This document shows positions 27,396 through 35,696 of a stretch of DNA of 64,000 bases, piece by piece. The position numbers and the translations under genes were made by a program. This DNA comes from Embleya sp040629175 (GTDB lineage Bacteria; Actinomycetota; Actinomycetes; Streptomycetales; Streptomycetaceae): assembly GCF_040629175.1 (NCBI RefSeq), contig NZ_JBEXUX010000047.1:18465-82464 (forward strand). The letters are read 5' to 3'. The stretch's first letter is position 1. Each line of letters begins with the position of its first letter. The notes beneath the pieces were generated by a model. That model ran no database searches. It had not been told where the DNA came from and worked only from the letters and a program-made list of their open reading frames with translations.

Positions 27396-28036
27396 TCCTG
27401 GCCGACGATTCGGCGCTGCTGCGGGAGGGGTTGGCCCGGCTGCTCGCCGACGAGGGACACGAGGTGGTCGCCAGTGTCGGCGACGGCGACGCCATGGTCG
27501 AGGCGGTCGACCGGCACGTCCCGGACGTGGTGGTGGCCGACGTACGGATGCCGCCCACGCACACGGACGAGGGCCTGCGGGCCGCCCTGGAGGTGCGCCG
27601 CCGCCGGCCCGGGGTGGGCGTACTGGTGCTCTCCCAGTACATCGAAAAGCGGTACGCCGTCGAGTTGTTGACCGACGACGGCGCGGCCGTGGGCTACCTG
27701 CTCAAGGATCGGGTCGCGCACGTGGACGACTTCCTCGACGCACTGGCCCGAGTCGCCGCCGGCGGCGCCGCGTTCGACCCCGAGGTGGTGCGCCAACTCC
27801 TCGCCCGGACCAGCCACGTCGACCCGCTGGACCGGCTCACCCCGCGCGAACGCGAGGTATTGGCACACATGGCGGAGGGCCGCACGAACGCCGCCATCGC
27901 CCAGGCCCTGCACGTGTCGCAGAGCGCGGTGGAAAAGCACGTCAACGCGATCTTCGACCGACTCGACGTGGCCCACCCGTCCGGATCGGGATACAGCCGC
28001 CGGGTCCTGGCCATCCTGCGCTACCTGGGCTCCTGA
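27386..28036 (+). CDS. NarL/LuxR-family response regulator
   Basis: A 216-residue regulator from GTG 27386, overlapping the kinase end by 10 bp. The receiver has the acidic pair Asp7-Asp8 (LADDSALL), phospho-acceptor Asp52 (VVVADVRMPP), Ser in LVLSQY and Lys in YLLKDRV. The LuxR helix-turn-helix (about 150-210) reads LTPREREVLAHMAEGRTNAA and SAVEKHVNAIFDRL. It is the partner of the kinase and probably controls the same ABC operon. Confidence 0.93.
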   Translation: MRIVLADDSALLREGLARLLADEGHEVVASVGDGDAMVEAVDRHVPDVVVADVRMPPTHTDEGLRAALEVRRRRPGVGVLVLSQYIEKRYAVELLTDDGAAVGYLLKDRVAHVDDFLDALARVAAGGAAFDPEVVRQLLARTSHVDPLDRLTPREREVLAHMAEGRTNAAIAQALHVSQSAVEKHVNAIFDRLDVAHPSGSGYSRRVLAILRYLGS

Positions 28037-28485
28037 CACCGGCGGAGCCGCCTTCGCCCCGGCTCCCGACCGGCGTTCACGCCTTGGCCCGACCCGGCCC
28101 GCGGGCCGTACCGTCGACCCCGGATCGCACTCGACGGCGCGGCGGCCCGCTGCCGGCGGTTGCCGGGCGGGGACCGATCCCCGTTCGGTCCCCGCCCGGG
28201 TCGGGTCCGGGCCCGACGACGCCCTGCACGGCCGCGGCCTCCGCCCCGTGTCGGATCCTCGGCCCTCGGCAAGCGCACCACCCGGGGTCACCCCCGTCAC
28301 CGGCAAGCCTGACGGACCGGACGGTGTCTGAAAACGCCTTTCAGCCTGAGCCGAAACCTGCTGGTCCGGGGACGTTCGAGGACGCACACTGTCGTCGTCC
28401 TCCCCTGCTCCGCGCCGGCCGGGAGGCGCCACGGGGGCATCGCGAACACGACGAACACGACGAACACGGGCATGGGGGTACATCG
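28037..28485. other. Gene-free leader region of the winged-helix regulator
   Basis: About 450 bp. The first 280 bp show nothing distinct. At 28328-28344 there is a small symmetrical element (CTGAAA, 5 nt, TTTCAG) in locally AT-richer DNA, a candidate operator or promoter segment. At 28442-28468 a 9-bp unit (CGAACACGA) occurs three times in a row, ending 17 bp before the next start codon. Confidence 0.5.
28442..28468 (+). repeat. Three tandem 9-bp units just upstream of a start codon
   Basis: CGAACACGA is repeated three times (last base of the third copy differs). The array sits directly in front of the GGGGG ribosome binding site of the gene at 28486. A role in transcript leader or regulator binding is possible but unproven. 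Confidence 0.6.
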
Positions 28486-29493
28486 GTGCTGCGCATCCAC
28501 TTCACCGCAGAGGACCTGGTCCGGACCCGGCTCGCCACGACCCTCGGTGCGGCGGCCGAGACGTATCACAGCCTGGAACTGTTACACGGGCGGCGCAGAC
28601 CACTGCCCTTCCGGGCCTGGCGCACCGCGGTGGCCGGCCGGCCGGAGGCGACGACGGGTCCGCTCACCGCGCTGATGACGGTACGCGGCCCCGGGATCGA
28701 CCTGCGCACGCTGGTGGGGGACTCGTTCTCGCTCGACGAGGGCATCGAGAACCTGCTCGCGGTGCCCACCCGGCGGCTGCGCAAGGAAATGGCGAACCTG
28801 ACCTTCGACCCCGCCCACACGACCTGGGTCCGCGACTTCCTGGACGGCGGCCGGGAACCGCGCCGCGAGTTCGCCGAAGCCCTGCGCGCGTGGCACGACG
28901 TGACACTCGCGCCGTTCGGCCCCCGGATCCGGTCCCATCTGGAGTCCGTGCGCGCCGGGTATGCGCGCACCCTGCTCGAAGGTGGTGTCGAGCGCCTGCT
29001 GGCCGAGTTGTGTGTGCCGCTCGTCCGGTGGAAGCCGCCGATCCTGGAGGTGGACTACCCCAGGGACGACGACATCCGGCTGGGCGGTCGAGGTCTGCTG
29101 ATCGCACCGACCGTATTCCTGTGGCGGCAGGCGATGTTGGTCCACGACGTCGAGGACGACACCGCGCCGTTTTTGCTCGCCGTGCCCACGGTGCGCGAGC
29201 TCCGGGACGGCGTCGCGCTGTGGGAACCCGACCCGGGCGGCGACCGGGCACTGGGCGCGCTGCTGGGGCAGACCCGGGCCGCCGCGCTGACGGTGATCAA
29301 CGACGGGTGCAGCACCACGGAGTTGGCCCGTCGGCTGAACATGTCGCCGGCCTCCGCGAGCCAACACGCGACCATACTGCGCAACGCCCGGCTGATCACC
29401 ACCACCCGGCAGGGCGGTGCGGTCCTGCACGCCCTGACCCCACTGGGCCTCGAACTCCTCGGCGCCGGCCCCTTCCACCCCGCCCCCGCCTGA
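28486..29493 (+). CDS. ArsR-like winged-helix transcriptional regulator with N-terminal DUF5937-type domain
   Basis: A 335-residue protein from GTG 28486 (GGGGG 8 nt upstream). The N-terminal two thirds begin VLRIHFTAEDLVRTRLATTL, a signature opening of a streptomycete regulator family, with SLELLHGRRRPLPFRAWRTA following. The C-terminus (about 255-325) is an ArsR-type winged helix: AALTVINDGCSTTELARRLN, then SPASASQHATILRNARLI. No metal-binding Cys cluster of ArsR is seen, so sensing is probably by another ligand. It is convergent with the hypothetical gene at 29521. Target unknown. Confidence 0.85.
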   Translation: MLRIHFTAEDLVRTRLATTLGAAAETYHSLELLHGRRRPLPFRAWRTAVAGRPEATTGPLTALMTVRGPGIDLRTLVGDSFSLDEGIENLLAVPTRRLRKEMANLTFDPAHTTWVRDFLDGGREPRREFAEALRAWHDVTLAPFGPRIRSHLESVRAGYARTLLEGGVERLLAELCVPLVRWKPPILEVDYPRDDDIRLGGRGLLIAPTVFLWRQAMLVHDVEDDTAPFLLAVPTVRELRDGVALWEPDPGGDRALGALLGQTRAAALTVINDGCSTTELARRLNMSPASASQHATILRNARLITTTRQGGAVLHALTPLGLELLGAGPFHPAPA

Positions 29494-29520
29494 GCCCGGG
29501 CTCGCCCGCGCCCGTCCCGC

Positions 29521-30318
29521 TCAATCCGTCGTCGGCAGCGCCGCGATCAGGGCGTTCGCCGCGGAGCAGCACAGGAACAGGCCGAGGTCGCCGACCGTGG
29601 ACGTCGCCGCGGCGGCCTCCGCCCCCGCCCCCGCCTGCGTCGGCGTCGGCGTCGGCGTCGGCGGCGCCGGCACCGAGGTCGCCGGCGCCTGGAGCAGTTC
29701 GCGGTGGCGCAGCAGGGCTTGCAGGACGGCGAGCAACCCCCAGGCGCCCCAGGCCGGTTCGGTACGCGCGGCCCGACCCGTGGCGGCGCCGAGCGCGATC
29801 GAGCGAATCGTTTCGGCGTGACTCGCGCCGAGCCGGTTCGTGGCCTCCACACCGATCCGGGCCGCGAGGTGGTCGTGTACGAGGAATCGGCTCGTCATCA
29901 GGGCCACGCTGAGCTTCAACGCCCCGGGCCCGGTCCGGGTCAGCGCACCGGGGTCCTTGGCCCGGCGCAACAGGGCCCGGCGCCGCCGCAGTTCGAACGC
30001 GACCGGCGGCAGCAGATTCGGGTGGAACGCCGCTTCGGCGACCTGTCGATCGTCGAGTCCGGGCACCATGTCCCGTACCAACCCGGGTGCGGCGGACCCG
30101 ATCACCGTCCCGGTCGCCCGCAACCAGCGGTGCGCGCCGCCGAGTTCGAGCCGAGGCAGATCACGCAGCGCGAGGTCGGTGACCGGGCCGCGCAGTATCG
30201 AGGAAAGCTCGGCCGCCCGCGCGGGCCGGAGTCCCAGCGCTTCGAGCCCTGCGGCGGGATCGGCCGCGGCGTCGTCCACGGGTTCTTCCGGTGCACCCCG
30301 TCGATTCCACAACCCCAT
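29521..30318 (-). CDS. Hypothetical protein with C-terminal Pro/Thr-Ala-rich tail
   Basis: A 265-residue protein I do not recognise. GGGAGG is well placed before the ATG at 30318. The body is helical, Arg/Ala/Leu-rich and has no signal peptide. A low-complexity stretch (about 215-245, PAPPTPTPTPTQAGAGAEAA) precedes a short hydrophobic end (LFLCCSAANALIAALP). Codon use looks normal for the genome. No operon partner. Confidence 0.7.
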   Translation of the reverse strand: MGLWNRRGAPEEPVDDAAADPAAGLEALGLRPARAAELSSILRGPVTDLALRDLPRLELGGAHRWLRATGTVIGSAAPGLVRDMVPGLDDRQVAEAAFHPNLLPPVAFELRRRRALLRRAKDPGALTRTGPGALKLSVALMTSRFLVHDHLAARIGVEATNRLGASHAETIRSIALGAATGRAARTEPAWGAWGLLAVLQALLRHRELLQAPATSVPAPPTPTPTPTQAGAGAEAAAATSTVGDLGLFLCCSAANALIAALPTTD

Positions 30319-30373
30319 GTCGACCTCCCATCCGGTTCGTTCGATCCGGTCGCCTCGCCGTCATCGTCGCATG

Positions 30374-30415
30374 CCGAAGCCCCCACGCGCGGAAGGGATC
30401 GCGTGGGGGCTTCGG
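30374..30415 (-). terminator. Perfect 16-bp hairpin downstream of the MFS gene
   Basis: CCGAAGCCCCCACGCG (30374-30389) pairs perfectly with 30400-30415 across 10 nt. It lies about 50 bp beyond the stop of the minus-strand exporter gene and upstream of the next minus-strand gene. Confidence 0.85.
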
Positions 30416-30463
30416 GGTATCGGGTCCGGCGCCGGCCGTGGATACGGCGCGGCCTGAGGCGGA

Positions 30464-31948
30464 TTACGAGAGGCTGGTGGAGTCGGCCGTCTTCGGCCGG
30501 CGGCGCGCGGATCCCAACAGCGGGACGAGGTTGAGCAGGAGACCGACGATCGCGACGCCGGTGACCAGGTTCGCACCGGGCCGGTAGGCGCCGAAGTCGG
30601 TGTCCCCGGCGGTGGCGCCGGTGGTGACGGCGGTGACCACGGCCAGTACGAGCGCCGCGCCGACCTGGCCGGAGGTCTGCACCAGGCCGGAGGCGAGGCC
30701 CTGTTCGGAGTCCTCGATGCCCTCGGTGGCCTGGGACATGATCGAGCTGAAGCCGAAGGCGAAGCCGCCGCCGAGGAGCAACATCGTGGGCAGCACGGTG
30801 AAGGCGTAGTTCGGCGTGCCGCCGGCGGTGGCCAGGAACCACAGGTAGCCCAGGCTCATCGAGGCCATCGACGCGATCAGCAGCGGCGCGGTGCCGTAGC
30901 GGTTGATCAGGCGTCCGGTGAACGGCGAGCCGAAGGCCACCACGAGGCCGGCGGGCAGCAGGGCCAGGGCCATCCGCAGCGCGGACCAGCCCAGACCGTC
31001 CTGGAGGTAGAGCGTCATCATGAACTGGAAGCTCATGTAGGAGCCCATCAGCGCGACGATGCTCAGGTTGGCCCGCACCACCGTGCCGATCCGCAGGATG
31101 CCGAAGCGCACGAGCGGGTGGGCGATGCGCTTCTCGACGAACACGAACGTGGTGAGCAGTGCGGCGGCCAGGACGACCGAGCCGAGCGTGATGGGTGCGG
31201 TCCAGCCACGTTCGGGCGCCGAGACCACGGTGTAGACGGCGAGCAACATGCCGCCGCTGAGGGTGACCGCGCCGACCAGGTCGTGGCCGCCGGAGTCGGC
31301 GGGACGGTCGCGCGGGATCAGGATGTAGCCGGCGATCAGGGCCAGGATGGCCAGCGGTACCGGGGTCAGGAAGGTCCAGCGCCAGCCGAATTCGGTGAGC
31401 AGACCACCCAGGATCAGGCCGGAGGAGTAGCCGCTGGCACCGAAGACGGAGAACACCGAGAGCGCTCGGTTGCGGGCCGGGCCCTCCGGGAACGTCGTGG
31501 TCAGGATGGACAGTGCGGTCGGCGCGGTGAAGGCCGCGGCCAGACCCTTGACGAAGCGGCTGGCGATCAGCAGGCCGCCGCTGTCCACCAGACCGCCGAG
31601 CAGCGAGGCGGCGGCGAACACCGCGAGTGCGATCAGGAAGACCCGGCGCCGGCCGAGCAGGTCGGCGGTGCGACCGCCGAGCATCATCAGGCCGCCGTAT
31701 CCGAGCACGTACCCGTTGACGATCCACTGGAGCGAGGTCGCGGACATGCCCAGTTCGTGGCCGATCGACGGCAGCGCGACGCCGACCATCGACACGTCGA
31801 GGCCGTCCAGGAACAGGACGAGGCACAACACGGCCAAAACGCCCCAGAGTCTGGGGGTCCAGTGTGGAGCGGACGGGCTCGGGTCGGACGGGAGGACGGA
31901 GGGCTCACGGGAGGACGGTCCCGCGTAGGTCTCGACTGTTGGGGCCAT
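30464..31948 (-). CDS. MFS drug exporter, DHA2/EmrB-QacA type (14 TM)
   Basis: A 494-residue transporter from ATG 31948 (ATG 31960 in the same frame is possible; neither has a clear ribosome binding site, so the mRNA may be near leaderless). Motifs of the family: LFLDGLDVSMVGVALPSIGHEL in helix 1 (part of motif D1), GYGGLMMLGGRTADLLGRRRVF (motif A) after helix 2, and helix 5 with SGLILGGLLTEFGWRWTFL (motif C region). About 14 hydrophobic helices are visible. It is divergent from a MarR gene with a repeat-rich operator region between them, the usual set-up for a substrate-induced efflux pump. Confidence 0.93.
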   Translation of the reverse strand: MAPTVETYAGPSSREPSVLPSDPSPSAPHWTPRLWGVLAVLCLVLFLDGLDVSMVGVALPSIGHELGMSATSLQWIVNGYVLGYGGLMMLGGRTADLLGRRRVFLIALAVFAAASLLGGLVDSGGLLIASRFVKGLAAAFTAPTALSILTTTFPEGPARNRALSVFSVFGASGYSSGLILGGLLTEFGWRWTFLTPVPLAILALIAGYILIPRDRPADSGGHDLVGAVTLSGGMLLAVYTVVSAPERGWTAPITLGSVVLAAALLTTFVFVEKRIAHPLVRFGILRIGTVVRANLSIVALMGSYMSFQFMMTLYLQDGLGWSALRMALALLPAGLVVAFGSPFTGRLINRYGTAPLLIASMASMSLGYLWFLATAGGTPNYAFTVLPTMLLLGGGFAFGFSSIMSQATEGIEDSEQGLASGLVQTSGQVGAALVLAVVTAVTTGATAGDTDFGAYRPGANLVTGVAIVGLLLNLVPLLGSARRRPKTADSTSLS

Positions 31949-31971
31949 GACGACGAACATATATGCGCGCG

Positions 31972-32040
31972 CATTGAATGTCTACGCATTAAATGTGAGA
32001 GCACTAAATGTGTGGGCAATAAATTCACTTGCATATTCTG
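31972..32040. promoter_or_regulatory. Five 15-bp iterons in the MFS-MarR intergenic region
   Basis: CATTGAATG (31972), CATTAAATG (31987), CACTAAATG (32002), CAATAAATT (32017) and CATATTCTG (32032) recur at exactly 15-bp steps. CATTAAATG is nearly self-complementary, as expected for a winged-helix dimer site. The stretch is strikingly AT-rich against 72% GC surroundings and covers the promoter area of both divergent genes. It is most likely the MarR operator array. If translated in the MarR frame it would give repeats of Ala-Leu-Asn-Val-X, which is probably a by-product. Confidence 0.7.
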
Positions 32041-32063
32041 CTGTGGGGCGCTACCGTGACGCG

Positions 32064-32435
32064 ATGAAGACCGAGGAGCCGCTGATCGAGAGCTGGCGCA
32101 ACCTGTTGTCGCAGTACAGCCGGGTGGCCCACGAACTCGACCGTGCCCTCCAGGCGGAGCACTGCCTGACGATGAGCGACTTCGAGGTGCTGGACCGCCT
32201 GATCGCCGCCGACGGCTGCAAGGCCCGCATCCACGACCTGGTCGGCGATCTGCACCTGAGCCAGAGCGCCTCCTCGCGGGCCGTCGCCCGCCTGGAGAAG
32301 TGCGGCCTCGTGGAGCGCGCGATGTGCGACACCGACCGCCGAGGCGTCTTCGTCACCGCGACGGATCGCGGCCGAGACCTGCACGATGCGGCGCGACAGA
32401 CGCAACTCGCGGTGTTGCAGAAGCACTTGGCCTGA
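32064..32435 (+). CDS. MarR family transcriptional regulator
   Basis: A 123-residue regulator from ATG 32064. It has the MarR winged helix: HCLTMSDFEVLDRLIAADG, then IHDLVGDLHLSQSASSRAVA as recognition helix, and the wing GLVERAMCDTDRRGVFVTAT. N- and C-terminal helices for dimerisation are present. The frame is open upstream to 31947, but that part covers the iterons and reads as a 5-residue repeat, so I do not include it. It probably represses the divergent MFS exporter and itself by binding the 15-bp repeats, releasing on binding a small aromatic ligand. Confidence 0.9.
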   Translation: MKTEEPLIESWRNLLSQYSRVAHELDRALQAEHCLTMSDFEVLDRLIAADGCKARIHDLVGDLHLSQSASSRAVARLEKCGLVERAMCDTDRRGVFVTATDRGRDLHDAARQTQLAVLQKHLA

Positions 32436-32512
32436 TCGCAGCGGACCCACCCCGGCCGCGACCGGCTCGTCCCGTTTCCGTTCATCCGCTCGTCGCGCTC
32501 CGGAGGAATCTG

Positions 32513-32908
32513 GTGAAGTGGGTTCCTGGTTCGGCTCGGCGTATCGGCGAGAAGGCGTTTCTGCCGGCGCTGCTGGTGGTGGCGCTCGCGGTGGCGGGGG
32601 TTTGGGTGGTGTTCAACGCCGCGCTCACGGCCGCCGTCGCGCGGGATCTGGTGGTCGACGGCCCGAACGGGCGTTGGATCGACATCCCGCTCGGAAGCTG
32701 CGGGACGTTGTTCTTCGCCGCGATGGCGGGCGTGCCGGTCGGGGCTGCTGCGGGCTTGGCGGGGGCGTTCCACGAACGGGTGGGGCGGATCTGCTTCGTC
32801 GTGGGGCTGCTGCTCGGGGGCGTCGGGGTGCCTTGGCTGCTTTGGCATTCGGGCGTGGTTCCGCCGTTGGGCGACTTCTCGCCGTCGGGGGGCGGGGAGG
32901 GGGGCTGA
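32513..32908 (+). CDS. Small hypothetical membrane protein
   Basis: A 131-residue protein from GTG 32513, with CGGAGGA 6 nt upstream. Hydrophobic segments at about 15-40 (LPALLVVALAVAGVWVVFNA), 66-88 (TLFFAAMAGVPVGAAAGLAG) and 97-115 (ICFVVGLLLGGVGVPWLLW) suggest three membrane helices. The C-terminus is Ser/Gly-rich. Not recognised. It follows MarR by 77 bp and could be co-transcribed. Confidence 0.65.
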   Translation: MKWVPGSARRIGEKAFLPALLVVALAVAGVWVVFNAALTAAVARDLVVDGPNGRWIDIPLGSCGTLFFAAMAGVPVGAAAGLAGAFHERVGRICFVVGLLLGGVGVPWLLWHSGVVPPLGDFSPSGGGEGG

Positions 32909-33149
32909 CGCCGGTCGAGGCGGGGCAGCACCCGGGACCGGTCCCGGGTGCACGGCGGGTTCCGGCCGAATCGCGGACCCGGTGGTCGATGCCGCCGATC
33001 GCCACCCGCGGATCCGCCGTGGTGCACCCGGCCGGGTACTCCACCCCGCCGACCGCGTCGCGCCAAGTCCCGCTCCACGCCGCGCAGATGGGCTACCCGG
33101 CCGGACCCGGCGGCGGCGGCGTGCGGTCGGGTGGGATAGCGTCGCGCGT

Positions 33150-33623
33150 ATGTCCGAAGCCCCGAGGATTCGTCCCTGCCTTCCCGTCGACGCGGACGCC
33201 GCCGTCGACGTCTGGTCCCGGGCGAGCCGCATCGCGCATCCGTTCATCCCGAACGAAGGCGCGGGTGAGCGCGAGCGGGAGATGCGCGAGACCTACCTCG
33301 TGCACGCCGACAATTGGGTCGCCGAGGCCGACGGTCGGGTGGTCGGGCTGCTCGGGCTCATCCTCGGCGAGATCGACGGCGTGGTCTGCGGTGAGATCGG
33401 CGGCCTGTTCGTGGCGCCCGAGGCCCAGGGCACCGGCGTGGGCCGGCTGCTCGTCGAACACGCGGCGACGCTGCACAGCGCGTTGACGCTGGACGTGTAC
33501 GAGAAGAACAGCCGGGCGCGCCGCTTCTACGCCCACGTCGGTTTCACCGAACACAGCCGTCGCGCCGACGCGGCCCACGACGAGATCCTGCTCAAACTCG
33601 TTCGCCCGACGCCACCCGGCTGA
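33150..33623 (+). CDS. GNAT family N-acetyltransferase
   Basis: A 157-residue enzyme from ATG 33150. The GNAT fold is clear: IRPCLPVDADAAVDVW at the N-terminus, strand VVGLLGLILGEIDGV, strand 4 IGGLFVAPEAQGTGVGRLLV with the acetyl-CoA pyrophosphate loop Q-G-T-G-V-G, then LDVYEKNSRARRFYAHVGF. It uses acetyl-CoA; the acceptor is unknown. Similar to YjdJ/YafP-like small acetyltransferases. The ribosome binding site is weak. Confidence 0.9.
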   Translation: MSEAPRIRPCLPVDADAAVDVWSRASRIAHPFIPNEGAGEREREMRETYLVHADNWVAEADGRVVGLLGLILGEIDGVVCGEIGGLFVAPEAQGTGVGRLLVEHAATLHSALTLDVYEKNSRARRFYAHVGFTEHSRRADAAHDEILLKLVRPTPPG

Positions 33624-33672
33624 GCGGGGCTCGCCGGACGACGGGCGCCGGTGTGCCGGCCCGACTCCCGCG

Positions 33673-34074
33673 CTACGGGCCGTAGTCCCGGCCGACGACG
33701 AGGGGTTGCCCGGCCGAATCGGCGACGGCCAGGTCCCGTCCGGCTTCGATCCGGCCGTGCACCGTGTACTGGTAGCAGGGAAACCGGATGCAGACGACCG
33801 GGTGACGGACGCCGTACAACACCGGAAACCCGGTGCGGTTGGCGATCGAGAGCGCCGGGCCGGTGACGGTGTATCCGGCGTCGCCGTGCTCCTCGATGTC
33901 CCGCGCGGGCACCACGGTTCGCGTCCCGGTGAGGTCGTGGCCACTGTGGACACACAGACTGGCCGCCGGGCACGACTCCGGGTCGACGGCGTCCGCGCAG
34001 GCGGTCGGGGCGAGGGCCAACACGCCCACGAGCAGGCCGGCTGCCGCCGCGGCACCGGTGCCCGATGTGCACAT
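33673..34074 (-). CDS. Small secreted protein, peptidase-inhibitor I36-like
   Basis: A 133-residue secreted protein from ATG 34074 (TGAGGAC about 9 nt upstream; GTG 34077 is alternative). A signal peptide (AAAAAGLLVGVLALAPTACA) is followed by a Cys-containing domain with SCPAASLCVHSGHDLTGTR. That spacing recalls the streptomycete I36 inhibitor/crystallin-like fold (CPxGxLCxxxxxxxTG). Further cysteines (VVCIRFPCYQY) could form disulfides. The assignment is tentative. It is encoded just downstream of the injection-system locus but as a separate transcription unit. Confidence 0.6.
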   Translation of the reverse strand: MCTSGTGAAAAAGLLVGVLALAPTACADAVDPESCPAASLCVHSGHDLTGTRTVVPARDIEEHGDAGYTVTGPALSIANRTGFPVLYGVRHPVVCIRFPCYQYTVHGRIEAGRDLAVADSAGQPLVVGRDYGP

Positions 34075-34405
34075 CACGCGAATGTCCTCATTCTCGATGG
34101 CCCGGCGGACGAAATGCCGGACCGGGCATGATCCTTGCGGCCGGTGACGCAGAGGCCGATCATGGTCGGGCCGCCGATGCCGCCGACTCGGGCGAGCCGT
34201 TGCGGGGAGTCGGCGAATTGGGTGCGGGCGCCGACCGCGACCGGCCCCGCACCCTGTCGCCCGCGATGAGGTCGAACACCGGTCCCGGCACCGGTATTTG
34301 GGCCGTCGCCCACCCCTGCTCGCGGTCGACCAGCCGGTCCATGGACACCATCCGGCCGGAGAACACGGTGATCGGGCAACCTCGCCATCGTTTTCCGCCC
34401 GCTGC
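34075..34405. other. Gene-free stretch at the end of the injection-system locus
   Basis: About 330 bp after the last gene of the minus-strand operon. A minus-strand frame (34160-34366) reads VSMDRLVDREQGWATAQIPV but matches nothing I know. No convincing terminator was found. It may be the decayed start of another gene. Confidence 0.35.
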
Positions 34406-35578
34406 TCAGTCGGCGGTCAGGCGCAGGACCAGGTTGGCCCGATCGATGGCCTCCAGGACGGGGGCGGGGGCGACCTCGGCCGCGCGAGCCGCCTCGGCGA
34501 GCGCGTCGGGATCGGACCGGGCCAGGTCGGCCACCGTGCGGTCGCCGAGCAGGTCGGCCAGCCGCGCGGTCCGGGAGACGCCGAGCAGGTGGCGCGCGGG
34601 CATGCCCCGGACCTCCGCAGGCCCGCCGGCGGCCAGGATCTCCCGGGTGTGGGTCGAGGCGAAGGCGTGCGCGAGGGCCTGGCGGGTGACCTCGGTCCAA
34701 CCCACGGCCTCCCGGCCGTCACCGGGTTGCCCGCAGTAGAACCCGAACCCGCCGAACGAGGCGGTGAATCGACGGTTGCGCAGTTGGTCCACGCTCGGCG
34801 TCCCGTCGGCGGCGACGGTGAAGTCGGCCAGCACCACCCAGGGTTGACTCGGACACGGCGGACACGGGCGGGTGCCGGTCTCGTTGATCCGGGACGAACA
34901 ACCGGTGGTCTCGCCACGCGGGTCGTCCTCGCCGTGCACGTATACCTCGGGCAGCGTGTCCAGCACGCCGAGCCGAAAGCCCTCGCGGACCCGGCTGTAC
35001 TCGCACGCGGTGTCCTCGCAGCCGCAGCCGGCCGCCGCCACCGGCACCGTCAGGCATTCGTCGTAGCGCACCGCGAGGTAGTACGTCCGGCCGGGGTCGC
35101 GCCGCTCGCGCACCGGCGCACACCACGGGTCGGCCGGCGGCGGGCACCCGTCGGTGCCGCCCGGCAACGCGTCGCGCACGTCCACCCTGACCCGGTGGTC
35201 GACCACGATCTCGTCCCCGTACGGGCCCAGCACATAGCCGGGCGAGACGTCCAGCAGCCAGGGCAACCGGCCGCCGTCGCCGAAGCCGACCGCGCGCACA
35301 CCCACCCCGCACACCACGCCCCACCCGTGCAGCACCCGGTTGTGCCGGCGCATCCGGTCCAGCAGCCAGACGCCGGTCTGGGCCAGATCCTCGGGGCCGA
35401 CGAGTTGACCGCCGAACCAGCGCGGGCGCAGCCGCCCGCCGGCACTCCCGGCCAGGCAGTCGCCGCACCCGCAGGACGCGGAGCCGCCTCCCCCGCCGCC
35501 GCCCCCGTCACAGCCGCATCCGCAGCCGCCCTGCCCGGCCACCGCAATGGGCCGGATCGTCTTCTCGTGCCCGCTCAA
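34406..35578 (-). CDS. eCIS-associated Cys-rich protein with HGWGV motif (terminal gene)
   Basis: A 390-residue protein, last of the operon. The N-terminus has a Cys/Gly cluster (GGCGCGCDGGGGGGGG, SCGCGDC), then the shared motif: RPRWFGGQLVGPEDLAQTG followed by HNRVLHGWGVVCGVGV. A middle domain (about 100-180) lists SPGYVLGPYGDEIVVDHRV, also found in the two relatives next to it. More cysteines occur in CGCEDTACEYS and RPCPPCPSQPW. The C-terminal 60 residues are helical and Ala-rich with repeated LADL/VADLARSDPDALAEAA. Not recognised beyond its kinship with the proteins at 35697, 39563 and 40528. A role as a baseplate-attached or fibre-like accessory is inferred from position only. Confidence 0.75.
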   Translation of the reverse strand: MSGHEKTIRPIAVAGQGGCGCGCDGGGGGGGGSASCGCGDCLAGSAGGRLRPRWFGGQLVGPEDLAQTGVWLLDRMRRHNRVLHGWGVVCGVGVRAVGFGDGGRLPWLLDVSPGYVLGPYGDEIVVDHRVRVDVRDALPGGTDGCPPPADPWCAPVRERRDPGRTYYLAVRYDECLTVPVAAAGCGCEDTACEYSRVREGFRLGVLDTLPEVYVHGEDDPRGETTGCSSRINETGTRPCPPCPSQPWVVLADFTVAADGTPSVDQLRNRRFTASFGGFGFYCGQPGDGREAVGWTEVTRQALAHAFASTHTREILAAGGPAEVRGMPARHLLGVSRTARLADLLGDRTVADLARSDPDALAEAARAAEVAPAPVLEAIDRANLVLRLTAD

Positions 35579-35667
35579 CGTCCCTCAACTCCTCGATGTG
35601 CGTCGTCTCGATGGCGCCGCGCGCCCGAACTCCCGGGCCGCCGGGCCGCTCCGGGCGCTCCCGGGCG

Positions 35668-35687
35668 CGGGCGCCGTGCGGCGCCCG
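35668..35687 (-). terminator. Short hairpin between two accessory genes
   Basis: CGGGCGCC pairs with GGCGCCCG across 4 nt in the 118-bp gap between the 654-aa gene and the last gene. This is the longest gap in the 3' half of the operon, so it may partly terminate or set the level of the last gene. Confidence 0.4.
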
Positions 35688-35696
35688 GGTCGGCGG

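Noticed and set aside
31947..32063. Upstream extension of MarR containing Ala-Leu-Asn-Val repeats
   Set aside because: It is not part of the MarR fold, covers the iterons, and the ATG at 32064 gives a normal-length protein.
34160..34366. Small minus-strand frame after the operon
   Set aside because: No ribosome binding site and no recognisable family; kept only as a note in the gene-free stretch.
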